From contig DAHXPE010000370.1 in assembly GCA_027364495.1 (NCBI GenBank), positions 1-7,810 on the forward strand: DNA of 7,810 nucleotides. The letters run 5' to 3'. Position 1 is the stretch's first letter. Every line of letters begins with the position of its first letter. Shown here one piece after another: positions 1 through 6,942 of the stretch. This stretch comes from Candidatus Heimdallarchaeota archaeon (lineage in GTDB: Archaea > Asgardarchaeota > Heimdallarchaeia > Hodarchaeales > LC-3). The notes below the pieces were generated by a model. It saw only the letters and a list, made by a program, of their open reading frames with translations, did no database searches and was not told the DNA's origin. A program made the position numbers and the translations under genes.

Positions 1-1599
1 AATTTTTTCCTTATTATTTGCCTTAATATATGATTTAATAGCTAAAATATATTCTCCCGATTCATAGTACATTTCCGCTTCTTGAAATGCTCTTTTCTTA
101 ATTTGAATTTTTCTTATGTAGAAAATACCTCCTGTAGCACCAATCAATACCATAAAACATGCTGCACCGTATAAAAAAATAGGTGCAGGAGCTGGTTTAG
201 TCGAAACATTGGTTAAAGTAATATTATTACTATTACCTCCTTGATCAGCAATACCAATTATTAAAGTATAATTAGTATCGGATTTGAGATTATTAATAAC
301 ATAGAGATGATTAATATCTAAAGTATCATTTTTTGCCGTAAATTCGGTTTGATTTACTGCAAAATAAGTAATTGACATAGTTGCTTCCTCATTCGTTTGA
401 AAAAAAAGTGTAATTGTCGAATCAGTTACAGATGCTTTTAAAGTGTCACTAATTATGTAGGGAGGAGTTAAGTCTTTACCAGCGTATAAAAATAATTCAC
501 CGAGACGAGTTCCAATCATTAAATCAGTGATATTATCATTATTGATATTCAATGTCGTAACTGCTGTAATTTGACTATTTGAAATTACTTCTGATTTAAT
601 TATCGTACCATTTTTCGGATTAATTACTAGTAAATTTCCGGTAATTGAAAAAGAAATCATATCAGGAATTTGATTGCCCGTGAATTCGCTTATCAAGACA
701 TGGTCAGCATATACATTATTATCAGACCAAATTTTAGAATTTGTTGTCAAATTATAAGCAGTAAATTTTCCGGTGGTATCTGAAAAATATAATGTATTAT
801 TGAATAAAAACAGTGAATTATAATCGAGATCTGTATAGTTACTTATTGGGATTTTAGTCCCTGATGCAGTATTGAAAAGAACTAATGAATGATTAAAACT
901 AAAGGCGGCAATAGTATAATCATTTATAGCAAGAGAAATAACCTGAGATTGACCAATATCTGTTGATAGAATTTCTTTGGTAGAATTAAATACATAAATA
1001 GTTCCATTATTATTTCCAGCAACAAAATAATTATCAAAAGATTTTAAAATCGTAAAATACGTGTTATTAATTGTTAATTCTTTAATTTTATTTCCATTAC
1101 TAGAATTAAACCAAAATAATTGGCCTGAATCTGAAATAGCAATACAGAGACCAGATTTTAAAATACTTAAATCAGAAACAGATGCTGAAGAAAAAGAGTG
1201 AATCCAATTCAAAGCTCCTAAAAAAGTAAAAGAAAAAATTGAACCATTTGAAAGGGCAGCGATGAAATTACAAATTGAATCTTGTTTAACTTTCCAAAGA
1301 TATGAAGAATCATTCATTCCAAATGTTTTATTGGTAACTAACTTTATTTCCTGAGTAATTATATCTAAAAAATAACTTTCAATATGAGTCATGTAAGCTA
1401 CAAGTATAGATGAGCCTATTTTTGTTTGGTTGAAAGTTATTATATTTAGTATTGGTTTTGATTCCTTTTCAAGAAGTAGTTTTCCTCTTAAATTAGCAAA
1501 GGAATTATTGACTGTTGATGTTTTACTCGTAATGGGTTGTGGATTAATTGATAAAGTTAAACATAAGAGGAAAATTACGAAAAAGAATATTTTTTTCAA
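1..1599 (-). CDS. Secreted/membrane-anchored beta-propeller, Fn3-like and TPR protein (3' end cut by window)
   Basis: The frame is open from a TTG at 1597-1599 to the window edge (533 codons, no stop), so the C-terminus is missing. TTG is chosen because a TAA lies in frame six codons upstream (1615-1617), GGTGA sits 7 bases before it, and the product then begins with a good signal peptide (KKIFFFVIFLLCLTLS). The next in-frame Met is residue 70. Residues about 40-375 form repeated short beta-strand units, including FG-GAP-like stretches (IPDMISFSITGNLLVI; NNDNITDLMIGTRLGELFLY), so a beta-propeller is likely. Residues about 378-467 look like a fibronectin-III/purple-acid-phosphatase-type domain (H431, then NYTLIIGIADQGGN). 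Residues about 471-495 are a transmembrane helix followed by basic RKIQIKKR. Residues about 503-530 match a TPR helix pair (AEMYYESGEYILAIKSYIKA). I count about 20 N-x-S/T sequons, nearly all outside the membrane, which suggests a glycosylated envelope protein. The ligand is unknown. Confidence 0.8.
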   Translation of the reverse strand, partial: MKKIFFFVIFLLCLTLSINPQPITSKTSTVNNSFANLRGKLLLEKESKPILNIITFNQTKIGSSILVAYMTHIESYFLDIITQEIKLVTNKTFGMNDSSYLWKVKQDSICNFIAALSNGSIFSFTFLGALNWIHSFSSASVSDLSILKSGLCIAISDSGQLFWFNSSNGNKIKELTINNTYFTILKSFDNYFVAGNNNGTIYVFNSTKEILSTDIGQSQVISLAINDYTIAAFSFNHSLVLFNTASGTKIPISNYTDLDYNSLFLFNNTLYFSDTTGKFTAYNLTTNSKIWSDNNVYADHVLISEFTGNQIPDMISFSITGNLLVINPKNGTIIKSEVISNSQITAVTTLNINNDNITDLMIGTRLGELFLYAGKDLTPPYIISDTLKASVTDSTITLFFQTNEEATMSITYFAVNQTEFTAKNDTLDINHLYVINNLKSDTNYTLIIGIADQGGNSNNITLTNVSTKPAPAPIFLYGAACFMVLIGATGGIFYIRKIQIKKRAFQEAEMYYESGEYILAIKSYIKANNKEKI

Positions 1600-1606
1600 A
1601 TATTGT

Positions 1607-1611
1607 TCACC
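1607..1611 (-). promoter_or_regulatory. Shine-Dalgarno site (GGTGA) for the surface-protein gene
   Basis: On the minus strand AAAAAGGTGA precedes the TTG at 1597-1599 with 7 bases between GGTGA and the start. It is the clearest ribosome-binding site in the window. Together with the upstream in-frame TAA (1615-1617) it fixes the non-ATG start. Confidence 0.7.
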
Positions 1612-1635
1612 TTTTTAGTTTCCTATATCTTGACT

Positions 1636-1722
1636 TTAAGGGTTAATTACTGTAGTCTGAAAATGTATCGAAATGTAGAAAAATATAGTGAAAACAACAG
1701 CGCTTAAAATAACTTTAGTCAT
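1636..1722 (-). CDS. Possible 28-residue hydrophobic peptide
   Basis: In the 245-base gap between the alkyltransferase-like gene and the surface-protein gene, an ATG (1720-1722) opens a 28-codon frame ending in TAA (1636-1638), 36 bases before the next start. The product begins MTKVILSAVVFTIFFYISI, which could be one membrane-spanning helix with a basic N-terminus. No Shine-Dalgarno site is visible. AT-rich DNA is rich in Phe, Ile and Leu codons by chance, so a hydrophobic short ORF is weak evidence. It could equally be leader sequence of the downstream gene. I do not recognise a family. Confidence 0.2.
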   Translation of the reverse strand: MTKVILSAVVFTIFFYISIHFQTTVINP

Positions 1723-1844
1723 GATTCAAGACTTTTGTGATTAAATATTAATCAGCAATAAAAAATAGATAAAATATTTTTAAATTTTCTTTTGTATGAA
1801 TCTAAAAAGTTCACGTTGAAATTTAATTTACAATATTGATGAAT

Positions 1845-2333
1845 TTAAATTGGCATTTTGTCAAATCTGCGTTTAGATTTAGATTTTTTTTTCCTGATGT
1901 AAGAAATACTTTTAACCCGATGTACTGGAACAATATAAGGTTGTCTTAGGATCCTCATTGTTGTACCAACAAATCTTTGGGCTTTCGGCAATCCCGCTCC
2001 TTCCGCAACTTTACTATATGGCCATATTTCATTGACTGGAATATTCATTGCAGTTTTGATTACAATTACTTGCTTTTCAGTATAATCAGAATAATCTAAT
2101 TGAACTTGTGAAGTATCTTGGTCAATCCCTTGTGTTATTAAATATATTTTGTCAGCTAAAGCTTGAATATTCTCAGGAATTGTAGTGGTAAATGTAATAT
2201 TAGGAATAATAGAAAAATCCTTTTCCACTTCAGAACGAAACTTAGGTGATGTATTGAGATAGATTGTCTGTTCAAAAGTTACTATAATTCCAACAAATAG
2301 ATTATTTTGAAGTGGAACATAATAACCAAGCAT
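1845..2333 (-). CDS. Alkyltransferase-like protein (MGMT/Ogt fold) with Val at the active-site Cys
   Basis: A 162-residue protein with the two-part layout of O6-alkylguanine-DNA alkyltransferases. Residues 1-95 resemble the degenerate N-terminal RNase-H-like domain, and residues about 96-141 the DNA-binding helix-turn-helix/active-site region. Family landmarks are clear: IPVNEIWPYSKVAEGAGLP with the tyrosine (Y106), AQRFVG with the arginine finger (R120), and then PVHRV where active enzymes have PCHRV. The acceptor cysteine is Val137 (GTA, 1923-1925), so suicidal alkyl transfer should be impossible. Known alkyltransferase-like proteins (ATLs) have Trp or Ala there; they bind O6-alkylguanine, flip it out and hand it to nucleotide excision repair. 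A similar lesion-sensing role is inference. The usual C-terminal glycine-rich segment and helix are replaced by a lysine/arginine-rich tail (RKKKSKSKRR), perhaps for DNA contact. The start is preceded by a weak GTGA, 12 bases after the stop of the upstream regulator, so co-transcription is likely. Confidence 0.75.
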   Translation of the reverse strand: MLGYYVPLQNNLFVGIIVTFEQTIYLNTSPKFRSEVEKDFSIIPNITFTTTIPENIQALADKIYLITQGIDQDTSQVQLDYSDYTEKQVIVIKTAMNIPVNEIWPYSKVAEGAGLPKAQRFVGTTMRILRQPYIVPVHRVKSISYIRKKKSKSKRRFDKMPI

Positions 2334-2345
2334 TGCTTTTCACTT

Positions 2346-3125
2346 TTATTTAGTAATAGATTGTTCCCAGAAATAGAAAAATAAATCCTTACAAAAATTA
2401 ACAAAATTGGAATTTTTACTGTATAAAGCGTGTTGCAGACTGAGTTCACCACTATCTTTTTGCGGAAAACGGATATAAGCTTCTTTTTCTGAAATAACCA
2501 TAGCAATATCTATATGTTCAATAACTCGAGTTTCAGACAGCACTTCTGGTAACCGAGAAACCTTCAGCTTATCTGACTTTTCCTCAATACGTTTAACATC
2601 AAAATCTTTTTTTTGAGCCATTAAAAGATTAGTTGAGCGTGTGACAAGTTTAGCAATGTCATAACAAAAAACTTCTGCTTGTTCAATGATTTGTTCAGCT
2701 AATGAAATAATTTCTGTCGGACCTTCAATAACAATTGATTCACTATCGGCTATTTCAGAAAAACGTTTCGTAAAAGTAACAGGAAGGACTGTAAGATCGT
2801 GATTCCTAAAAAAGGTTTGATGTTTGATCAAAAATTCTAACATAGGAAACATTCCCTCTAAAATTAAGGTACCAATCGGAGAAATTTTATATTGTCTTTC
2901 AACTAATTCGATAAGGTTATTATCTTGTAAACGTTGGAGGTGACGAAGGCTTTCTTGAGGTGAAATACTTAATTGCTTAGAAATAACCGAATTTCTATAT
3001 TCCAAGCCATCTGACAAGATTTTCAGAATTTTGATTCTAATCGGTGAACTAAGTTCTCCCAAAAAATTTGCTAATTTATCAAATTCATCTGGAATTTTGT
3101 CTGAGGGTTTATCTGGCACAGTCAT
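2346..3125 (-). CDS. Winged-helix transcriptional regulator with FilR1-type (DUF1724) C-terminal domain
   Basis: A 259-residue archaeal-style regulator. Residues about 17-90 form an ArsR-like winged helix: LSSPIRIKILKILSDG, the recognition region SVISKQLSISPQESLRHLQRL, and a wing ending in YKISPIGTLIL. Residues about 95-259 match the FilR1 middle/C-terminal layout: FFRNHDLTVLPVTF, then an Ile/Val-rich stretch with a long helix (EIISLAEQIIEQAEVFCYDIA), RVIEHIDIAMVISEKEAYIRFP, and the ending NFCKDLFFYFWEQS. Proteins of this layout act as dimeric DNA-binding regulators in methanogens and other archaea; the signal sensed here is unknown. No Shine-Dalgarno site precedes the ATG, so a short-leader transcript is plausible. 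The stop is 12 bases before the alkyltransferase-like gene, which suggests it controls that gene and itself. The upstream palindrome at 3230-3243 is a candidate operator. Confidence 0.8.
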   Translation of the reverse strand: MTVPDKPSDKIPDEFDKLANFLGELSSPIRIKILKILSDGLEYRNSVISKQLSISPQESLRHLQRLQDNNLIELVERQYKISPIGTLILEGMFPMLEFLIKHQTFFRNHDLTVLPVTFTKRFSEIADSESIVIEGPTEIISLAEQIIEQAEVFCYDIAKLVTRSTNLLMAQKKDFDVKRIEEKSDKLKVSRLPEVLSETRVIEHIDIAMVISEKEAYIRFPQKDSGELSLQHALYSKNSNFVNFCKDLFFYFWEQSITK

Positions 3126-3177
3126 GTTTTCCCATAAAAATGCATAAAGGTCTTTGTTTATTAGATTGAATGTATCA

Positions 3178-3187
3178 TTATTTAAAA
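3178..3187 (-). promoter_or_regulatory. Candidate archaeal TATA box for the regulator/alkyltransferase-like operon
   Basis: On the minus strand, TTTTAAATAA preceded by the purine-rich GAAAAA resembles a BRE/TATA pair. Its centre is about 58 bases upstream of the regulator ATG, which would place transcription start near 3157 and leave a leader of about 30 bases. The background is so AT-rich that such matches arise easily, so this is tentative. Confidence 0.25.
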
Positions 3188-3229
3188 TTTTTCTTATTTA
3201 TTAAATTGAAAGTTATTTATTTAAATCTA

Positions 3230-3243
3230 TAGTGGAAACACTA
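3230..3243. promoter_or_regulatory. 14-bp palindrome TAGTG-GAAA-CACTA, candidate operator
   Basis: Perfect 5-bp inverted arms around a 4-base spacer, one of the few G/C-containing symmetric elements in an otherwise very AT-rich gap. It lies about 105 bases upstream of the regulator start and about 45 bases upstream of the proposed TATA box, a plausible place for a dimeric winged-helix protein to bind. On the plus strand it is followed at once by a T-tract (CTTTTTTTAC), so it also looks like an intrinsic terminator hairpin with a GNRA loop. No plus-strand gene ends there, which makes that reading less likely. Confidence 0.3.
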
Positions 3244-3357
3244 CTTTTTTTACTTTTTTACTCGAGTATTAAATAATTTATTGGTTATGATTAAAATATT
3301 AACAGAAAAATATATTATTATTCATGTAGGGAATAATGTCGGTTTCCTTGATCAATC

Positions 3358-4057
3358 ATGAGTAAGAACATTAAACATGAAAAGAAACCGCTTCCATTTA
3401 AAGTAAAACGCTTCATCAGGCTTGTATTCCCGAGTTGTTATTTTTCACGTCTTAATAAATCTTTTGGTTTAGACACGAAAAAAGAAAAGTTATTTTTCAG
3501 AAGTTTTACGAATTTCATAATTATAACATTAATTTTACAGACATAAGAAACTAATTATGGTTATTTATCAATATTGTCAGAGGGATAAGGAATGCAAAGG
3601 CTAAAAGGAATGTTATCAGTCAGTTATACTGCAATAACAAAGAGATTAAAGTCTATAACACCGGAATCTATAGATTTTAAGATTGGCCGTGAGTTCAGAT
3701 GTAGATCAGCTTATCAAATTATTTTTCCAAAAGGTATGAAAGCATTTGATGTTACTTCATACTCGGTTTCAGTAAATCATAGGGATTGGGTCGTAACAGG
3801 CCAATCGTGTGGCAAAACAAGGTTTTTATTTGTCATGGACAACTCCAGTTGCAATTATAGACGTTTCATCAAATTTGAATGATAATAAGATGTTTCAGTC
3901 AGCAATTAACTCTGTAAGTCATGGAAAGTACTTTGTTTTCGATAAAAGTCTTAATAATTTTTCAGTTTTCAAAGAGTTGGTTGAATCTCAAAAGATTTTT
4001 GTAACCGGGTTTAAAGAAAATTATGTTTTAAGTATTTGTCAATCAACGTACATTTAA
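3358..4057 (+). pseudogene. Decayed IS4-like DDE transposase (two stops, one frameshift, C-terminus missing)
   Basis: Three open stretches read together as one broken transposase. From ATG 3358 the frame carries an N-terminal helical region (KVKRFIRLVFPSCYFSRLNK) and is interrupted by TAA at 3544-3546 and 3586-3588. The same frame continues with SVSYTAITKRLKSITP and the first-aspartate region FDVTSYSVS...RDW (Asp codon 3748-3750). Between about 3790 and 3815 the reading must move by +1. The second frame then gives QGFYLSWTTPVAIIDVSS and SHGKYFVFDKSLNNFSVFKEL followed by FVTGFKENY. This matches the second-aspartate block of IS4-type enzymes (usually DRGY...F..L...FVTR.K; here Asp codon 3941-3943, with RGY changed to KSL). 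The frame ends at TAA 4055-4057 before the catalytic Glu region, so about a third of the usual length is gone. I could not find terminal inverted repeats. An inactive remnant is the firm part; the exact family is less sure. Confidence 0.65.
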
Positions 4058-4078
4058 AGTATTTGTCAATCAACGTAC
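4026..4078. repeat. 27-bp imperfect tandem duplication at the end of the transposase remnant
   Basis: Positions 4030-4051 and 4057-4078 are an exact 22-base direct repeat with period 27. Most of the flanking bases also match (TTT at 4026-4028 and 4053-4055), so a whole 27-bp unit was doubled. The first copy encodes the last residues of the transposase remnant (SICQSTYI). The second lies between its stop and the PEP carboxylase start. Each copy carries a TTTAA(A)G element that could act as a weak TATA box, but this is speculative. Confidence 0.85.
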
Positions 4079-4087
4079 TATTAACTT

Positions 4088-6931
4088 TTGTCAAAAAAAT
4101 TTTACATAATTCTTTCTGAATACTATTTTAATGCATTCATTACATTTTATGCTGGTATCAAATTGCAATCAAACGACCTTTTTCGTGACATACTGCATTT
4201 ACTAGGAGATTCCCTAGGTGAAGTAATAAAAGAACAAAATGGAATTGAGCTCTTCAACACTATTGAAAAAATTCGTGGAGAAAGTAAAAATTTACGAGAA
4301 AATTATAATGCAGATAATTTTGAAACTATGTATAAAGTGCTCAACCAAGAAATTGAGAAATTATCAATCGAATCTGCAAGTGAAGTTTCAAGAGGTTTTA
4401 CACTTTATTTAATTGTCAATAATATAGCTGAGTTAGCTTATCAAGCTATTCAATTACAAAGGGACCTTCTTAAACAAAAAGCAGAGCTTTTTGAATCCAT
4501 TCAATCATTAAAAAGTCTTTATAAGACCAGAGATGAAATAGAAAACTTTTTAAGAACTCTAAAGGTAAAAATAACACTAACCCAACATCCTACTGAAGTT
4601 AGGAGAAGAACTATTTTACTAAAAGAAAAAAAGATTTATTCATTACTTCTAAACTATTATTCTGATCCAAGTGCAATTGATACTGATCATTCAACGATTA
4701 AAAACATGAACTATACATATTTGAAAAAGCAATTAACTGAGCAAATTGAATCACTTTGGTTAACTGCTGAAGTTAGACTCACTAAACCAACCTTAAAGGA
4801 TGAAATAGAATCAGCAGCAGCATTTGCTAATTTTTCATTATTTGAAACTTTTAAAATTGTCTATGCTGATATTTGGAATTATTTAGAAAGCATCTACGGT
4901 GAAACAATAAAATTTTATCCAATATTACGAATAGGAAGCTGGGTGGGAGGTGATAGAGATGGAAACCCATTCGTAACGGTGGATACAACCGCTTATGCTT
5001 TAAACTACAATAAAAAAATTGTACTAAGGTATTATTTGACCCAATTAGACAATTTAATAGAACATATTTCAATTTCAAAACGACGATTACCTGATAATTG
5101 GTCTGACCTAACAGTTAATGATTTCATAAGAACATATGATTTGTTATTTAAAAATGAAAAAATTGATTTATACAAGGATGAGCCGTTTAGACAACTACTA
5201 CTTATTATTAAATTGAAATTAGAACAGACTTTGATTGAAGTAGACTCCATTCAGCATTCTAAAACCAGTTATAAAAATTTCAAAGAATTAATTGATGATT
5301 TAACAATTCTACAAACTAGTTTGGATAACTTGCGTTCTTTTCAACTAGCTTCAGGACTTCTCAAAGCGTTTACTAAAGAAATTTATGTCTATAAATTAAA
5401 TTGGGCACAGTTAGACATTCGTCAGCATTCAAATGTTTTCGGTAATCTTATACATGAAATTTATACTTTAATAGGCAAACCTGGATATAATTCACTCTCT
5501 AAAGATGAAAAAGTGATCTGGTTATCTCAAAGTCTGAAAGAACCAAGGATTAATTTTTATACAGAGGATCTAACGGAACAAACCCAAGATATGTGGAAAC
5601 TTTTCAAATTACTAAGAAATTATTCACAGGAAAATGGGGATGAGGCATTTGGATCAATTATAATTTCTATGTGCACAGATGAAAGTGACATTTTAGAAGT
5701 CCTTCTTTGCCAATATTGGTCAGGAATTTTTGATCCAAAAATTAAAAGAAGATTTCCAAGACCTATTGTACCACTTTTTGAGACCATCGACGATTTAGAA
5801 AGATCTGTTGAAATCATGAGGTTTATTTGGAATCAGGAGACCTATAAAATTTTATTACAACAGAATGATATGTTCCAAGAGATAATGATTGGTTATTCTG
5901 ATTCTGGTAAAGATGGCGGTTATTTATCCAGTCAATGGAATATTTATCTAACTCAAGAAAGACTCATTGCTTTAGCAAAAGAGAATAATGTAAAATACCT
6001 ATTCTTCCATGGTCGTGGTGGAAGTGTTGGTAGAGGAGGAGTTGATATACATCAGGCAATCAACGGATTACCTCCAGAATCAGCCAAATATGGATTTAAA
6101 ATAACTGAACAAGGAGAGGTTATTTCTCAAAAGTATCTACATAAAGAAATTGGTTATTCAAAACTTACTCAAATGATGGCCGGCATTTTTTCAGCTCAAA
6201 CAACCTCTTTTGATATTGCAAAATCTGATAGAGCAATAGTTGAGTATCTGGCAACAGCTTCAAGAAACAAATATCGTCATCTAGTCTATGAGAATGATGA
6301 TTTTGTTAATTATTTTGAAGAGGCTTCACCAATTGAATTCATAGGCTATTTAAACATTGGTTCAAGGCCAACGAAACGGAATACCTACAAAACAAGTATT
6401 GAAGATCTTCGTGCAATTCCTTGGATTTTTGCCTGGACCCAAAATAGAATGTTATTACCTGTTTGGTATGGTATGGGAACAGCCATAGCCTCCCTTCTTG
6501 GAAAAGATTTTTCCAAATTTGATTCATCTAAAGATAATTTGTTGGCTAAACTGATTCAATGGAACGATTCATGGCCATTTTTTACAAATCTAATTGAATC
6601 GATTTCAGTTCAGCTGCTTAAAGCAGATATGAACTCTGCTCGTAAGTATTCAGAATTATCATCTTATCATAACCTTTTTCAAGATCAATTTGAAGAGTAT
6701 TTCTTAACCAGGAAGCTATTAAGATTAATTACCCGTGAAGAACATATTTTTGAAAAATCACCGTTTCTAAATAGGGCAATTCAAGCTAGAACACCATATA
6801 TGGATCCACTAACATTAATTCAAATCAATGCGATCCAAAAATTTAGAAAAGAAAATGAAAAAGATGAATATTTGAAAATTATTCTTCTAACAATTACTGG
6901 TATAGCAGCTGGTATGAAAAACACAGGTTAA
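4088..6931 (+). CDS. ppc: Phosphoenolpyruvate carboxylase, bacterial type
   Basis: Carboxylates phosphoenolpyruvate with bicarbonate to oxaloacetate and phosphate in the cytosol, replenishing the TCA cycle and aspartate-family precursors. All main family blocks are present in order: TLTQHPTEVRRRT with catalytic H167, GGDRDGNPF (287-295), LDIRQHS (442-448), PIVPLFETIDDL, MIGYSDSGKDGGY, HGRGGSVGRGG (641-651), TEQGEVISQKY, NIGSRPTKRNT, LRAIPWIFAWTQNRMLLP and the C-terminal GIAAGMKNTG. Equivalents of the E. coli aspartate-inhibition residues R587, K773, R832 and N881 are visible (R649, K845, R901, N945), so feedback inhibition by aspartate is likely. Length is 947 residues against 883 in E. coli. 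The start is uncertain. TTG 4088 follows an in-frame TAA (4082-4084) without a ribosome-binding site; TTG 4163 would begin MQSNDLFRDILHLLG, closer to the usual N-terminus. The gene directly follows a transposase remnant, so its native promoter may have been altered. Confidence 0.97.
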   Translation: MSKKFYIILSEYYFNAFITFYAGIKLQSNDLFRDILHLLGDSLGEVIKEQNGIELFNTIEKIRGESKNLRENYNADNFETMYKVLNQEIEKLSIESASEVSRGFTLYLIVNNIAELAYQAIQLQRDLLKQKAELFESIQSLKSLYKTRDEIENFLRTLKVKITLTQHPTEVRRRTILLKEKKIYSLLLNYYSDPSAIDTDHSTIKNMNYTYLKKQLTEQIESLWLTAEVRLTKPTLKDEIESAAAFANFSLFETFKIVYADIWNYLESIYGETIKFYPILRIGSWVGGDRDGNPFVTVDTTAYALNYNKKIVLRYYLTQLDNLIEHISISKRRLPDNWSDLTVNDFIRTYDLLFKNEKIDLYKDEPFRQLLLIIKLKLEQTLIEVDSIQHSKTSYKNFKELIDDLTILQTSLDNLRSFQLASGLLKAFTKEIYVYKLNWAQLDIRQHSNVFGNLIHEIYTLIGKPGYNSLSKDEKVIWLSQSLKEPRINFYTEDLTEQTQDMWKLFKLLRNYSQENGDEAFGSIIISMCTDESDILEVLLCQYWSGIFDPKIKRRFPRPIVPLFETIDDLERSVEIMRFIWNQETYKILLQQNDMFQEIMIGYSDSGKDGGYLSSQWNIYLTQERLIALAKENNVKYLFFHGRGGSVGRGGVDIHQAINGLPPESAKYGFKITEQGEVISQKYLHKEIGYSKLTQMMAGIFSAQTTSFDIAKSDRAIVEYLATASRNKYRHLVYENDDFVNYFEEASPIEFIGYLNIGSRPTKRNTYKTSIEDLRAIPWIFAWTQNRMLLPVWYGMGTAIASLLGKDFSKFDSSKDNLLAKLIQWNDSWPFFTNLIESISVQLLKADMNSARKYSELSSYHNLFQDQFEEYFLTRKLLRLITREEHIFEKSPFLNRAIQARTPYMDPLTLIQINAIQKFRKENEKDEYLKIILLTITGIAAGMKNTG

Positions 6932-6942
6932 AATCATTAATG

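Noticed and set aside
1430..1618. 62-codon plus-strand ORF over the 5' end of the surface-protein gene.
   Set aside because: It is antisense to the signal peptide and following residues, with no recognisable features; a shadow of the minus-strand gene.
2282..2506. 74-codon minus-strand ORF overlapping the regulator/alkyltransferase-like junction.
   Set aside because: It lies in a different frame from two well-supported genes and has no family signals.
3230..3252. Intrinsic terminator (hairpin plus T-tract) on the plus strand.
   Set aside because: No plus-strand gene ends upstream of it, and the stem is only 5 bp. An operator reading is preferred, with low confidence.
3544..3588. Two in-frame TAA codons in the transposase could suggest stop-codon reassignment.
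   Set aside because: The other genes in the window use TAA as a true stop, and the transposase also has a frameshift and lost C-terminus. Decay explains it better.
3300..4090. Terminal inverted repeats and target-site duplication around the transposase remnant.
   Set aside because: Comparing the 3300-3357 flank with the reverse complement of 4030-4087 gives only short chance matches such as TTGAT; no convincing ends remain.
4851..6527. Several 60-75-codon minus-strand ORFs inside ppc.
   Set aside because: All are antisense to strongly conserved PEP carboxylase blocks.
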